The translations under genes and the position numbers were made by a program. Below are positions 45,801 to 58,523 of a stretch of DNA of 64,000 nucleotides, in pieces. Below the pieces are notes generated by a model. It saw only the letters and a program-made list of their open reading frames with translations, did not search any database and was not told the DNA's origin. The DNA comes from Spongiihabitans sp963422685 (GTDB lineage: Bacteria; Pseudomonadota; Gammaproteobacteria; Arenicellales; Poriferihabitantaceae): contig OY730442.1 in NCBI GenBank assembly GCA_963422685.1, forward strand, positions 1,922,001 to 1,986,000. Reading direction: 5' to 3'. Position 1 is the stretch's first letter; every line of letters begins with the position of its first letter.

Positions 45801-46128
45801 TTCCGGCCTTGACTTTGACAGCCTGCCAGAAGTCGAGCGCCGCAGGATCAACGCGCTTCCGGCGATGATATATCATGGTGTTCGGACAGAAGATGCGGTT
45901 TTGATGCGCATGAATTCTTCGCCACGCAGCGCGGCCGAGAGACTTGGGGATTTGTATCGTGAGACAATCGGAGAAAGCGATGGCCGTTACTCCGTTGGAC
46001 AGGCACGCCAATTCCTGAAGAACCTGAGCGATCGTGATTGGCAGCGCGCCTGTCCGGACAACGCCGCACTCTCTGGCAGCGGATATAAGCGTGTCTGGGA
46101 AGTGCTATCCGGCGAGGGCGGCGCATGA
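42853..46128 (+). CDS. HamB-like SF2 (Ski2/Hel308-type) helicase
   Basis: This 1,091-residue protein has a helicase core in its middle: PTSGGKT (about 337), VAPTRALSAQ, DEAH in VMDEAHN (about 445), GVGVHHAGLSD and RAGRIDHD (about 718). VHHAGL and FWNLAGRAGR are typical of Ski2/Hel308 helicases. Long N- and C-terminal helical regions frame the core. In Hachiman, HamB scans DNA and holds HamA inactive until phage-altered DNA is met. It overlaps the XRE/ImmA gene by four bases, so four cargo genes form one run. Confidence 0.72.
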   Translation: MTLSANAVEALKDHWAVSAIGADDLARAETLINEHLARRAVGRQIAFSFSSNESDDAFLERVALAFEMAAIEGLDELSRPSGENALLRDQATAASFRAFDIRRLLPIPTETHDRLFFVLELSAVSYCGDRWSDLRRWYRENAEALRAPSVAESSWDRRLLYRLFHCWVRLFRKNGWDDLDRIREIIAGLREDQTKFEEARLQNGSHAADRAIALRLAALYHWAKGTELVAHYMLQGQPANPFGLIDKHFEGAIGAATASGDAQHEIILRWLHATARIMVTNSLWWATRTVNSRTTDFVRSLTHREHQAMFELLPPQRAALLEQGLLDQAKTAIVVDMPTSGGKTLLAQFRILQALNQFDADSGWIAYVAPTRALSAQITRRLRKDFEPIGVRVEQLTAAVEIDAFEEEILAGSDQPFHVLVATPEKLSFVIRNKKVEDRPLALVVMDEAHNLETEGRGLRIELLLATVKRDCSQANFLLLMPYVEESESVARWLAQDISAGQAISLGTTPWKPNERIIGFYSAAPDDSRRGGWRLNFETLTATPRAMPLRGTHRVDGVRPIDVPKSQVLAKGQQKGLGLQTAAIATVMSARGTSVAVANSIRTVWNMAAKSAQCLPDFETIPPDIELVQDFLRTEIGRNFQLVAMLEKGVGVHHAGLSDEVRALMEWLAETGSLRTLCATTTIAQGINFPVSSVFLQTHKYPYGQAMSPREFWNLAGRAGRIDHDSVGVIGLAEGSDRASLIEFVSRSTGALVSRLVSLLDELAAQGQLANLSEVLWQDQWEDFRCYVAHLWAEKKNLDAVLSDSEQLLRQTYGYTSLRNDPSQSAKAQALLDATHDYARKLASMPEGVAELADSTGFSPEGVTRAMIGLGTLETKLTPSDWAPDSLFGDGGKIADLYGVMLKVPQLKRHLEEIGGEGFDRTRISDITRDWVNGKGIDAIAREYFSREKDDEGGTAAITDACRSIYRAIVNNGTWGVSALSRVSGLDFDSLPEVERRRINALPAMIYHGVRTEDAVLMRMNSSPRSAAERLGDLYRETIGESDGRYSVGQARQFLKNLSDRDWQRACPDNAALSGSGYKRVWEVLSGEGGA

Positions 46129-47273
46129 TCCGCGCGCCCGTCAATCCCGATCTTCTGCGTTGGGCGCGCGAGCGCGCCGGGGTTGCGCAGGAAGAACTTG
46201 CGGCAAAGTTTAAGAAATTGCCGGAATGGGAGAGCGGCGATACTCAGCCCGCCCTGAAACAGTTGGAAGCATTCGCCCGCGCCGTCCATGTACCATTCGG
46301 CTACCTGTTTCTCCGCGAGCCTCCCGACGAACGTCTCCCGATTGCCGACTTCCGCACCGTTGCGGATACGGCAACAACCAGAGCGAGCCCGGATCTGATC
46401 GACACGATCTACGCCATGCAGCGGCGGCAGGCGTGGCTGCGCGAGCACCTTGTAGAGAACGAAGCGGAGCCATTGGTCTTCTCGGCAAGCGCCCGCCTTG
46501 CCGACGATCCCGTTGCGGTGGGTCGCGAGATGCGGCGTACCCTCGGCCTGGACGAGGGTTGGGCGGCGGGAGTACGCAGTTGGCAGGATGCCGTGAATGA
46601 GTTGCGCCGCGCGATCGAGCGGCTCGGCGTGATGGCTGTGATCAACGGCATCGTCGGCAACAACACGCACCGCCGGCTGAGCGTGGCGGAGTTTCGCGGG
46701 TTCGCGCTGACGGATCGTTACGCACCCTTGATTTTCGTGAACGGCGCGGATGCGAAATCCGCCCAGATGTTCACGCTGGCTCACGAGTTGGCGCACATAT
46801 GGCTCGGCGAAGGAGGGCTTTCCGGTTTCGAGAATCTGCTTCCCGGCGGCACGGAGGTGGAAGATTGGTGCAACCGGGCGGCGGCCGAATTCCTCGTGCC
46901 ATCGCGCGAACTGCGGGAGCGCTGGATTCAGGTCAGGCGGGAACAGCATCCCTTCGAGGCTCTTGGTCGGTCGTTCAAGGTGAGCCCGGTGGTCGCCGCC
47001 CGTCGAGCAATGGACCTAAAGCTCATTGAGCGCAGCGCCTTCTTCAAATTCTACGGGCGCTACATCGACCGGGAACACCGGGGCGGCGCGACACCGTCCG
47101 GAGGCAATTTCTACAACACCCAGAATGCGCGTGTCGGCAAGCTTTTCGCGGCCCATGTGATGGGAGCGGCGATGGGGGGCGAAATCGGTTTCAGAGAAGC
47201 CTATGAACTGACCGGCCTGCGGGGTGGAACGTTCCAGGACTACGCCGACAAACTGGGCATCCCGCTTTCCTGA
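46125..47273 (+). CDS. XRE-family regulator with ImmA/IrrE metallopeptidase domain
   Basis: The 382-residue protein has an N-terminal helix-turn-helix (LLRWARERAGVAQEELAAKF) and an ImmA/IrrE zinc-peptidase domain with HELAH near residue 218 and a downstream glutamate region (NRAAAEFLVPS). Such proteins pair with PIN-like DUF4411 genes as antitoxin/regulator and can cleave repressors under DNA stress. The next gene starts inside its stop (TGATGG). It may regulate the defence cluster or only its own toxin partner. Confidence 0.85.
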   Translation: MIRAPVNPDLLRWARERAGVAQEELAAKFKKLPEWESGDTQPALKQLEAFARAVHVPFGYLFLREPPDERLPIADFRTVADTATTRASPDLIDTIYAMQRRQAWLREHLVENEAEPLVFSASARLADDPVAVGREMRRTLGLDEGWAAGVRSWQDAVNELRRAIERLGVMAVINGIVGNNTHRRLSVAEFRGFALTDRYAPLIFVNGADAKSAQMFTLAHELAHIWLGEGGLSGFENLLPGGTEVEDWCNRAAAEFLVPSRELRERWIQVRREQHPFEALGRSFKVSPVVAARRAMDLKLIERSAFFKFYGRYIDREHRGGATPSGGNFYNTQNARVGKLFAAHVMGAAMGGEIGFREAYELTGLRGGTFQDYADKLGIPLS

Positions 47274-47800
47274 TGGCGGATCGGACGACATATCTTGTGG
47301 ACTCGGACGTCCTCATCACCGCAAAGAATCTGTATTATGCGTTCGATCTATGCCCCGGATTTTGGAAAAGCTTGCTTCATTATCACGGAGAGGGTCGGAT
47401 TTTCAGCGTTGACAGAGTGCGAAACGAACTCCTCGCCGGTCGCAGTGACGAGGATCTGTTTCAATGGGTGAAGAACGATGTCCCGGAAAAGTTCTTCCTG
47501 CCAGTGGACACCGATGAACTGGCGCGCGTCTATACGGAAATCATGATGTGGGTTCAACGCCACCCAAACTACTTCGACCATGCGAAGGCGAAATTCGCGA
47601 CAGGTGCGGACGGCTGGATCGTAGCCTGCGCGCAGGTGCGCGGTGCCACCGTTGTGACGAACGAGCAGCCTGCCCCGGCGTCCAGAAAGGACGTGAAACT
47701 GCCGGATGTCTGCGACGAGTTTCAAGTCCCTCGGCAAAACACATTCGTCATGCTTCGAGTGTTGGGAGCGCAGTTCGATTGGACGGAACGGGTCGAATGA
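47273..47800 (+). CDS. DUF4411 PIN-like protein, probable toxin partner of the XRE/ImmA gene
   Basis: This 175-residue protein has a PIN-like N-terminal acidic site (VDSDVLI, residues 9-15), a mid region glutamate (VRNELL) and GADGWIVACAQ near residue 111, then a VTNEQ strand. These fit the DUF4411 family, usually encoded right after an ImmA/IrrE protein. An RNase toxin activity is inferred from the PIN fold. No terminator follows; the next 205 bp hold nothing I recognise. Confidence 0.75.
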   Translation: MADRTTYLVDSDVLITAKNLYYAFDLCPGFWKSLLHYHGEGRIFSVDRVRNELLAGRSDEDLFQWVKNDVPEKFFLPVDTDELARVYTEIMMWVQRHPNYFDHAKAKFATGADGWIVACAQVRGATVVTNEQPAPASRKDVKLPDVCDEFQVPRQNTFVMLRVLGAQFDWTERVE

Positions 47801-48005
47801 GGCGCGCCGGTAGCCAGTCACCATCCATTCTATGGTCTTTTGGAACGCGGACGGCACGACATGTGCCTTGCTACTGGCTGGCGCGCGGTTTCTCGGGCCC
47901 AATGCGCTCGTACCTCATCGCCTGTATCCGAAGCATGAATCTCTATGAGATGCTCCGCCGTGAGCGCGCAAGATTCGTCCTGGGAATGGGCGGGACCGCG
48001 GCCTG
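47801..48005. other. Unrecognised spacer between DUF4411 and hsdR relic
   Basis: No frame resembles a known protein. It may be the remains of the 3' end of the last cargo module. Confidence 0.4.
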
Positions 48006-48240
48006 ATGGCCAAATTCGTCGAAAGCGAGGTGGAAGACGCCGCTCTCGCATGGCTTGCAGGGCTCGGCTGGACGGTCGCCCCATGGCCCGAACATCGCTC
48101 CCGATGCGCCGGGCGCCGAGCGGGCCGGCTACGGCGCGGTCGTGCTGGAGCGGCGGCTTCGCGATGCGCTGGCCCGGCTCAATCTCGCGCTTCCCGCTTC
48201 GACCTTCGACGACAGCCTTCCGCAAGCTGGTTTGGCCGGG
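48006..48240 (+). pseudogene. hsdR 5' relic inside B2 cargo region
   Basis: ATG 48006 starts FVESEVEDAALAWLAGLGWT, matching the start of the intact hsdR at 51135. One extra C near 48082 shifts the frame; it then reads APDAPGAERAGYGAVVLERR and LRDALARLN. A further extra base lies near 48215, in the segment matching DDAFRKL. At about 48240 the homology changes to an hsdS 3' end. It marks the place where an earlier hsdR stood after the Hachiman/ImmA module. Confidence 0.8.
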
Positions 48241-48420
48241 CCTGCGATCCAAGCCGCCGATGCCTTTCGGGATCAGGTCCGATCTCTCATGGCACAGGCT
48301 ACCGCGGGGGCCGCAGAATCCCGCGTTCTCGCCGGTATTCGGGGCAGACTGCTACCCAAGCTCATATCCGGCGACATTCGCGTTCGCGATGCCGAGCGGC
48401 TGATGGGAGAGACGGCGTGA
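48241..48420 (+). pseudogene. hsdS 3' tail relic 1 (B2)
   Basis: The frame reads AESRVLAGIRGRLLPKLISG then DIRVRDAERL, the C-terminal conserved helix and end of an HsdS protein. It joins directly to the hsdR 5' relic. Its TGA overlaps a GTG starting the DUF4365-like fragment (GTGA), the same coupling seen at intact hsdS-cargo junctions. Confidence 0.75.
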
Positions 48421-48623
48421 TCGACGGCTTGCTGACCGGCGCCGATCAAATGGAAGGCCTGTCGCTCGTTTATGCCAGGGCGTTGGCGGTTCGCGCAGGC
48501 TACTCTGTTTCCGTGCCGCAACCTGATCGGGACAGCGTGGATCTGCGGATCCAGGCAGGAGGCGCATACCGCCCGGCGTCCGACCTGCAACTCAAGGCCG
48601 CGCGGCCGGAACAACACGGGTAA
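48417..48623 (+). pseudogene. DUF4365-like fragment, remnant of a lost cargo module
   Basis: The 68-residue frame (LSLVYARALAVRAGYSVSVP, then DRDSVDLRIQAGG and DLQLKA) resembles the N-terminus of DUF4365 proteins, a PD-(D/E)xK-like family often seen in defence islands. It is cut after QLKAARPEQHG. A second hsdS tail follows at once, so most of the module was lost in a later exchange. Confidence 0.5.
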
Positions 48624-48625
48624 GC

Positions 48626-48847
48626 TTGAATGCGAAGGTGCTTAGTTCGTTTCCTTTCGTGGTTCCATCCAACGCAGTTGCAGGCGCGTTTGCAACGGTC
48701 GTCGGCACTCTTCGGGGCCGGCTGGTGAAAAGCGCCACTGAGATGGAGTCGTTTGCTGCAATGCGCGACACGCTGCTGCCGAAGCTGGTATCCGGTAAAC
48801 TGCGCATCTCGGACGCGAACACAGTTTTATTGAGGACGATCGAATGA
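48626..48847 (+). pseudogene. hsdS 3' tail relic 2 (B2)
   Basis: The frame SFPFVVPSNAVAGAFATVVG through MRDTLLPKLVSGKLRISDAN is the end of a different HsdS (TRD2 end plus C-terminal repeat). It stops at 48845-48847, overlapping the ATG of the ATPase gene. It probably entered together with that ATPase as an hsdS-cargo junction. Confidence 0.75.
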
Positions 48848-51134
48848 TTCGCCATATTCGCTTGCTCCGGAATATTGGCCAGTTTGACTCGGTGGATGCG
48901 GCGGCGAAGATCGACCTCGCCCGGCTTGTGCTCATCCATGCCGAGAATGGACGGGGAAAGACAACACTTGCAGCCGTTCTGAGATCACTGGCAACCGGCG
49001 ACTCCATTTCCATCACAGAACGGCGCAGGCTCAATGCAATGCATCCCCCGCAGGCTGTCTTGAATTGCGAAGGCAGCCCGTCCGTGGTGATCTTTCGAGA
49101 TGGAAACTGGAACTGCAACCCCCAACGTCTGATATTGTTCGACGATGATTTCGTCGACGCCAACATCCATTCGGGTTTGGTTGTTGATACGGATCACCGG
49201 AAGAATCTCCACGAACTTGTCCTTGGCGCACAGGGTGTCGATCTCAGCCGGAAAATCCAGAATTTGGTCGCCCGCATCGAGGCCCATAACAGTGCCTTGC
49301 GGGAGAAGAAAGCCGCGGTCCCCGAGGAGATTCGATATGGCTTCTCCGTAGACGACTTCTGTGCGTTGCCCAAGCTTCAGGGGCTGGATGAAAAAATCGA
49401 GGCGACAGAACGGGCTCTGGCCGCGACTCGGGAGCAGGATGCCGTCCGGACCTCTCATGTCTTTGAAGCCCTTGTACTTCCGGCGTTTGACGCCGACGCC
49501 ATGGATCGTATCCTTAAGCAAGCCCTGTCTGATCTGGACGCGACCGCAGAGGCTCAAGTCCGTGACCACATCGCCAAGTTGCAGGTGGGTGGAGAGCAGT
49601 GGCTCGCTGATGGCATGCGGCACCTCTCGCAACAAGACACTGAAGAAACTTGCCCTTTCTGTGCCCAGGCACTTACCGGATCAACGCTTATCGCTCATTA
49701 TCGGGCGTATTTCAGCGCTGCGTATCGCGACCTGAAGACAGCGGTCGCGAGTTTGCTCGATTCCGTTCGGGATACACATTCGGGGGATGTGCAAACCAAG
49801 TTCGAGCGCGCTGTCCGCGTGGCTGGCGAACGTCGGGCATTCTGGTTAAAATTCTGTGACGTTCCGGAAGTCCGTGTCGATACCGCGCATGTCGTGAGCA
49901 AATGGAACGCGGCACGAGAAGCCGTCATGGCAGCGCTGAAGACCAAGCAGGCGGCGCCACTGGAACGGTACACACTCGAACAGAACGCCCGACACGCTAT
50001 CGCGGAATACGATGCACTCAGACGGGAAATCTCAAGCTTCAGTGATGCCCTCATCGCGGCAAACGATGACATCCGCACTGTGCAGAAGCAGGCGGCAGGC
50101 GCGAAACTGGAAATGATCAAACAAGAACTCGCTCGGCTCCGAGCCACCAAGAATCGACACACACCGGAGACCGCTGCACTCTGCACCGCTTACTTGGAGG
50201 AAAAGAAAGCCAAGGCACGGACTGAGAAAGAACGGGCGCAGGCCATAAGAACCTTGGACGAATACAGAGCCAACGCCTTTCCTGAATCGCAGAGAGCAAT
50301 CAACGACTATCTTCGAAGGTTCAACGCGAGCTTTCAGCTTGATAGCGTTACGTCTACCTTTACGAGGGGTGGCCCGACATGCAATTACAACGTAGTCATC
50401 AACACAACGCCTATTGCGGTCGGTGGCGGCACACCGGAGCAGGGAGAGCCGTCCTTCCGCAATACCTTGAGTTCCGGCGACCGCAATACTCTGGCCCTTG
50501 CATTCTTTTTCTCCTCGTTGAAGCAGGATCCCGACCTTGCCACTGCAGTTGTCGTCATCGACGACCCAGTATCAAGCCTTGACGACCATCGCTCTCTAAC
50601 GACTGCTCAGGAGATACGACGGCTTTCCGAGCGGGCCGGACAGGTGATCGTGCTTTCGCATGACAAACGCTTCCTATGCAAGATATGGAATGGCGCCGAT
50701 GCGACGATGCGATCGGCACTGAAAATCGTGCGGGATGGCAACGGCTCTACCATCTGCCCTTGGGATGTGGACCAAGACTCTGTCACGGAGCATGATCGGC
50801 GAGACTCGCGGTTGCGCAAGTTTGTTGATAATGGAGCGGGCGAACCACGAGAAATAGCGAGAGATATACGACCGCATTTGGAAGCGTTTCTTCGTGTCGC
50901 TTGCCCGCACCACTTTCCAGCTGGCACAATTCTGGGTCATTTCATTCCGAAATGTCGCCAGAAACTCGGAAAGCCGGAAGAAATTCTGGACTGCGCGACA
51001 ACACAGGAGCTAGGCGCACTAACAGAGTACGCAAATCGGTTCCACCATGACGCTAATCCGGCATGGAAAACCGAGGCGAGCAATGATGCAGAGCTAGCCG
51101 GCTTCGTTCAGCGGGCGTTGGATTTCGCGAGACG

Positions 51135-51138
<4 letters not shown>
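48844..51138 (+). CDS. RloC/PrrC-like AAA_13 ATPase linked to type I RM
   Basis: The 764-residue protein has Walker A ENGRGKTTL (about residue 35), a long coiled middle with a CPFC zinc-hook-like CxxC (about 270), signature LSSGDRNTLALAFF (about 541) and Walker B VVIDDPVSSLD (about 569). The C-terminus has DIRPHLEAFLR and YANRFHHDANP. This build matches the AAA_13 group, which includes RloC and PrrC, anticodon nucleases silenced by type I RM. An R-x3-E step (RPHLE) and later histidines could form an R-E-H nuclease site as in PrrC/RloC; this is inference. It overlaps hsdR by four bases. Confidence 0.72.
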
Positions 51139-54281
<3,143 letters not shown>

Positions 54282-54443
54282 GGCAAGGACAGTGACGGAA
54301 GAACGCCCCGCAGAAAGCGTCTGGAAGATCCGAACGCGCCACCGATTTCCACTCTGAGTGCGCCTTGCCCCGCGGGTCCATAAGTTGCTCCTGGATTGGA
54401 CAGCGGTTTTACGCGGTTGGCGCAGCGCGAGGAGGGTATGATG

Positions 54444-54680
54444 GTCTAAGGCTTCGGCGAGCGGAAGACACCCGAGGCGTTCCGTAACGTCTGTAACCGG
54501 TTCATCTATGTCGAGAATCTCCTGGAAGTCGAAGCGAACGGAAAGAAGGGTGATGCCACATCGATCGTGTTGCAGAAGAAAGAGCCGTCGGGCGAGGCCC
54601 GGAAGCTGGTCGCAAACGTAGTCGGCAAACCTGATGAAGACGGGTGGGAGAGCCTCGCCAGCCTCGGAACATCCGGATGA
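54444..54680 (+). pseudogene. NYN/LOTUS-like fragment (copy 2, longer)
   Basis: After the same ATGGTCTAA the frame reads GFGERKTPEAFRNVCNRFIY and continues through GDATSIVLQKKEPSGEARKL to DEDGWESLASLGTSG, which fits an OST-HTH/LOTUS domain (DGW--L--LG). It stops at 54678. The NYN nuclease half is missing. The stop overlaps the next ATG. Confidence 0.5.
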
Positions 54681-55414
54681 TCCATCGGGAATTCGACGTC
54701 GACGACTGGGTTGACCGGCTGGCTGCGGCTCTGCTTGCCTTGTCGAAAGCGCGGGAGCCATACCTTGAGGCATATTGGCGCCACAATCCGCGCACGCACA
54801 AAATTGTCGATAGAAAGGACGTGACCCCATTTCCGTTGGACGACCTGCGCATGGTCTACGAGAGGGCGCGCCACAGCCGGCGGTTCGGCGAGGAGGAGCG
54901 ATACGCCCCGCTTCGCAAGGTTATGGATCCCGCGCGTCACGCGCTCCTGTCTCATCCCACGCTGGAGAGGGTTGCGGTGATGGGCCGCCTCATCGGCGAC
55001 AACGACTTCTGGATGCGGGTCCTGAATTCCGGCTCGTCGATCTCTGCCGGGCACTTGATTGCGGGGCTGATGACGCGCGCCGCGGAGCTGTCCGGCGACC
55101 GGTTTCGGACAGCCGCCTGCGAACCGAATGCGTTCCTTTCGCCGGTCGGGGACGAAGAAGCAGCCAGAGTATTGGGCCATCTCGACGAGGGTTGCGACGT
55201 GATGCTGTTCTACGGCCTCAACGTGACCGAAAGGATCGAGGTCCGGGAAGGCATGACGATCCTAGCGTACGGAGAGGTTCGCTGGTTCGTTGACAACGAA
55301 TATGTGGAAGAACTTGCCCCGCATGGTGCCGGCCTCCCCGCTGCCCAAGCTTTAAGTAAGTATCTACCCGAAAATCATCGCCGGCCCACAATAAACCACA
55401 GCAATAAGCACTAA
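54677..55414 (+). CDS. Unrecognised protein, probably cut at its C-terminus
   Basis: 245 residues from ATG 54677 (an ATG at 54644 is also open). It begins IHREFDVDDWVDRLAAALLA and includes DNDFWMRVLNSGSSISAGHL and LFYGLNVTERIEVREGMTIL, with regular helices and no signal peptide. I do not recognise the family. The last ~15 residues (LPENHRRPTINHSNKH) look like read-through into the phage-relic edge. It exists only in unit II; in unit I a deletion joins 18030 directly to the phage relic. Confidence 0.5.
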   Translation: MIHREFDVDDWVDRLAAALLALSKAREPYLEAYWRHNPRTHKIVDRKDVTPFPLDDLRMVYERARHSRRFGEEERYAPLRKVMDPARHALLSHPTLERVAVMGRLIGDNDFWMRVLNSGSSISAGHLIAGLMTRAAELSGDRFRTAACEPNAFLSPVGDEEAARVLGHLDEGCDVMLFYGLNVTERIEVREGMTILAYGEVRWFVDNEYVEELAPHGAGLPAAQALSKYLPENHRRPTINHSNKH

Positions 55415-55421
55415 AAAATTG

Positions 55422-55742
55422 TCACCCCTTGGCAGTTTTTTCATATTCATTCACACCCCCCCACTCATGGCAAGCCATGCCGAATTCGGCTTCTGATTCA
55501 TCCTGTGGCGTAGGATTGTATTGTCGTCCGCCGCGGCTGGTTTTCGACCACTTCACCACGTCATGTATGCCGTGGGTGGAGTGGTGCACGTCTTTTATTC
55601 TACCGACCCGTCCGGCCACGGGGAAGAACGTACTGAGGTCATGCTTGCTGGCTTTAGATACTTTGGCTTCCCATACTGCTATCCGTTCAATCTGTTCGGG
55701 GTGTTTTTCAGCGATTCTGCGCACTTCGGCCTTGCGGGTCAC
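55422..55742 (-). pseudogene. Phage PAPS-reductase-like C-terminal fragment (phage relic 3)
   Basis: The frame from TRKAEVRRIAEKHPEQIERI to ACHEWGGVNEYEKTAKG keeps the WSKTSRGGRQY segment. One extra G in the CHEW-G stretch removes the native CE end seen in relic 2. The PP-loop half is absent. Confidence 0.5.
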
Positions 55743-55783
55743 CGATGCGATCTGGTCGCGGATTGAATTGATCTTGCGGAGTC

Positions 55784-56152
55784 AGTAGGGACAGGCCCCC
55801 GTGCCTGTCCAGGCCGTGCCTGTCCGGATGAAGGACAACCACAGGGGGTTGTCCCTGCATTGTCGTTATCGGACATCGAAAGGTATGCCCGGAAAAATCT
55901 CAAATACGGGAGCAGCATGACGCCAGGGGCTTCAAGCTGCTGTGGGCGCAGTTGAAAGACGGCCCCGAACCGACTGCGGTGGTCATGGACCAGGCCTGCG
56001 ATACCGACGCCACACAGCCGGCACACCGGGGCATTGAAGCCGTGATTCCCGCCAGGGCGAACCGCACCGAGCGGCTTCCCCATGACCGGGAGAAGTACCA
56101 GCTGGGTCAGAAGGTGGAGCGGTTCTTCAACCAACCCAAACATTTTCGCTAA
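55784..56152 (+). mobile_element. REP hairpins plus IS5-group transposase C-terminal relic (copy in unit II)
   Basis: Nearly identical to 34497-34865, with the hairpin pair and the C-terminal transposase part (TAVVMDQACDTDATQ, DREKYQLGQKVERFF). One arm of the second hairpin has a single change (acaggggg for acgggggg). Confidence 0.7.
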
Positions 56153-56823
56153 CCGCCCGGCCCAGTCCAGGCATCTTGCAGATGGTCATGGACAATATCC
56201 ACGATATCGCGTTCGTCATCCGCGGACAAACCAAGGAAGGGGCGGGCGGGGATGTCGGAACCCGGATGCTCCACCTTTTTCACCGGATGTTTGCCGCCGG
56301 GCCAGGCCAGGGCCTTCTTGCTGCGTGGTCGGATGGTATGCGCCCGGGTTTTGCCGCCGAACTGGTGAATCGCAGCGTACACCCGGTCGGAGCCGAACAG
56401 CAGCGTATTGCCGCTTACCTGCCAGCGCAGAGTGCCGCTCAAGTGGCCATCCAGCATCAGAATCTTGTTCGCGTTGCGTTTCTTGGCGCTCTTGTATTGT
56501 GGGGAAAGGGCTTGCCACAAACTACCGTCCGGCGCGGTTTGTTGGGTAAAGCGCTGTCGGGTGGAATCCAGCAAGTGCTCGCCGATGTCCTTGAGCACTG
56601 GCGACAGATTCTTGCCTGATTGCAGCAATCGGTTGAGTGCATGGCGCACCTTCACCACGATCAATCGGCGGAACCTGGACGTGAAGGCATTGATCCGCCT
56701 GTCATGCGTCCAGTGTGGCCAAGCTATATCGCTCACATGCGGGTGGCGGACAGTAATGCGCCCGCTCGCGTTGGCGATGTAGAAGCCAAGGCTGGAATGC
56801 CTCTGGTGGGCGGCCCTGGTCAT
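56149..56823 (-). CDS. Chimeric MvaI-like tail/phage tail-completion protein S (relic 3)
   Basis: This 224-residue frame has the usual endonuclease front and a fuller S domain: HQFGGKTRAHTIRPRSKKAL, AWPGGKHPVKKVEHPG, then DIPARPFLGLS. The loop differs from relics 1 and 2, so this copy came from, or recombined with, a different phage. PF05069-type proteins complete the tail tube. The rest of the phage is missing. Confidence 0.62.
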   Translation of the reverse strand: MTRAAHQRHSSLGFYIANASGRITVRHPHVSDIAWPHWTHDRRINAFTSRFRRLIVVKVRHALNRLLQSGKNLSPVLKDIGEHLLDSTRQRFTQQTAPDGSLWQALSPQYKSAKKRNANKILMLDGHLSGTLRWQVSGNTLLFGSDRVYAAIHQFGGKTRAHTIRPRSKKALAWPGGKHPVKKVEHPGSDIPARPFLGLSADDERDIVDIVHDHLQDAWTGPGG

Positions 56824-56847
56824 CCGGCCAGCCGAACTCTCGCAGCA

Positions 56848-57427
56848 TGTGGTGCCGATGGCCTTCGGAGCGTCAACAAGGCGTTATGCGAATGGAACTT
56901 GATCTCCCACCGGCCCGCGTCCGGCGTGTCGGAGTGGCTGCCGTCGAGGCCGAGAAGTTCCGCCAGAATCTTCCCTGGCGCACCGGTCCCGCCATAGCCG
57001 CGTAGTCGGGTGACTTCTCAATGCTGGCATTCTGCGCCGCAATCGCGGTCGTGCCCGAGCCCATGAAGGGGTCGGGGACTGGATCGGCGCCGGCGGACTC
57101 GATACAGCGCATCGGGAGTGCTGCCGGGAACGGCGCGGGATGCGGATTGCCCGTTTCTTAAGCGATCCGCCACACGCACCCCAACCGAAACTTCGGCCTG
57201 GCGATTAGATAGATAAGCGCATCGTCGGGCACAATCTTTCCCCGGTTGAAGTTGATCCCGCCGGCCCTTTCCCAAATCAGGATTTGCCTTACCGGAAATC
57301 CGTCCATAATGTCGGCGCGGTCCTGGATAAGCCCGCCTTGGTAGAAAATCGCGCCGTCATCCTTGAGCAGTCGCATCATCCCGGTCAGGCAATCGCGCTG
57401 CCACGCCACATACGCATCATGCGGCAT
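56848..57427 (-). pseudogene. Broken methyltransferase and MvaI-like endonuclease fragments (relic 3)
   Basis: The methyltransferase part (YVAWQRDCLTGMMRLLKDDG to WRIA) stops at the same TAA as relic 1. The motif I part (DPFMGSGTTAIAA) and the endonuclease fragment with GRWEIKFHSHNA-like coding follow out of frame. It lacks the NHKWRV codons seen in relic 1. Confidence 0.55.
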
Positions 57428-58137
57428 ACAATCATCGATCAGCGCGGCCTTCGGCCATTGCCCGCATTATGGAGAGGCCGTCACCCGGATGAATTACGCC
57501 TCTTGGCTTCCTGAATCGGGCTTGCCCGCTTTTCGTTCAGTGGTTCTTGTCATCGGTTTCATCGGCGGGGCGGATAGATTATGTGGGGCTGGACGCCATC
57601 AGTCGGGGATTGAATCGACTTGCGCGTCCAGTCAGGGTTACAGCCGGTGCGTTGTTCGGCGTTTTCCAGACACGTAAATCCGGGTGTGCATTGATTGCGA
57701 TCACGTTGCGCGAGGCCGTATTGGTACGCTCTTTCTCCCGGGTAGAGCCGGATGCAGCGGGCATTGACCCGGGCGGTCCAGCGGCAAGAGGGCGGCCGAC
57801 CGTGAGCGGATTCGACGGCGCACCTGGATGAAGAAGCGATGCCATGGTCTATCCAGTATTTTATTCTCGGCAGTTCGCAACGGCTGGCCGGGAGAAAAAT
57901 CCAACGACCGTTTGACGATGTCAACACCTCTGCGCAACCCTGCCTCGCATTCTTTCCACCCAAAGATTCGCACGCCTTTCGTCTCCCAGCAGACCGAAGT
58001 ATTTCGCCGCCCGACTATGCGCTGCCAGAAAGGAACGACCGCTGCGGCGTGTGGCCGGTGAGATTGTCCAGCCCCTGCTGCGCAACGCGCACCTCACCCA
58101 CAAACCCCTTGCCATCGGCAGTGAGCCGTGGCCATGC
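57428..58137. other. Phage-relic DNA with dyad repeat and tape-measure remnant
   Basis: It parallels 21176-21902. The dyad is at 57900-57915. Near 58030-58135 on the minus strand LTADGKGFVGEVRVAQQGLD is the start region of a tape-measure protein with its first codons deleted. No intact gene is visible. Confidence 0.5.
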
Positions 58138-58149
58138 TATACGCAATAT

Positions 58150-58308
58150 ATGATATGGGATTTATTTAAGGTGAGTTTGGGCATCCTGGCGATGGTAGTA
58201 TTGGCCATCGGCAACCTTGTATATATCCTCATGGTCTTCTTTTTGTTATTGGGTCTTGCCATGTTCTGCGGCATTGTTGGCTTGTTCTCATTGCTTATTG
58301 ACCGCTAA
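58150..58308 (+). CDS. Small two-helix membrane protein upstream of the adhesin (copy 2)
   Basis: It is identical in all 52 residues to the protein at 21917, with two hydrophobic segments. Upstream DNA differs by a 30-bp deletion, while the frame is untouched. It again lies before an adhesin gene, here about 285 bp upstream. Function unknown. Confidence 0.5.
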   Translation: MIWDLFKVSLGILAMVVLAIGNLVYILMVFFLLLGLAMFCGIVGLFSLLIDR

Positions 58309-58523
58309 TCCTTCCAGCTCGTAGGGACCGCCCCCCGTGCCCGTCCTTTAATAGCCTGTCCACATAAAATCCATCGTAAAAATCAAACCCTGAATCTTGC
58401 TTATTCCTGCTCTATCTGTTTCTTTCTACCCTGTAAATCCTGTGCATCCATGTTCCTGCTCTTTCTTCCCTAATTCCTGATTCCTGATTATCCTACCCAT
58501 CCATATTTTCATTCTTTATGACG

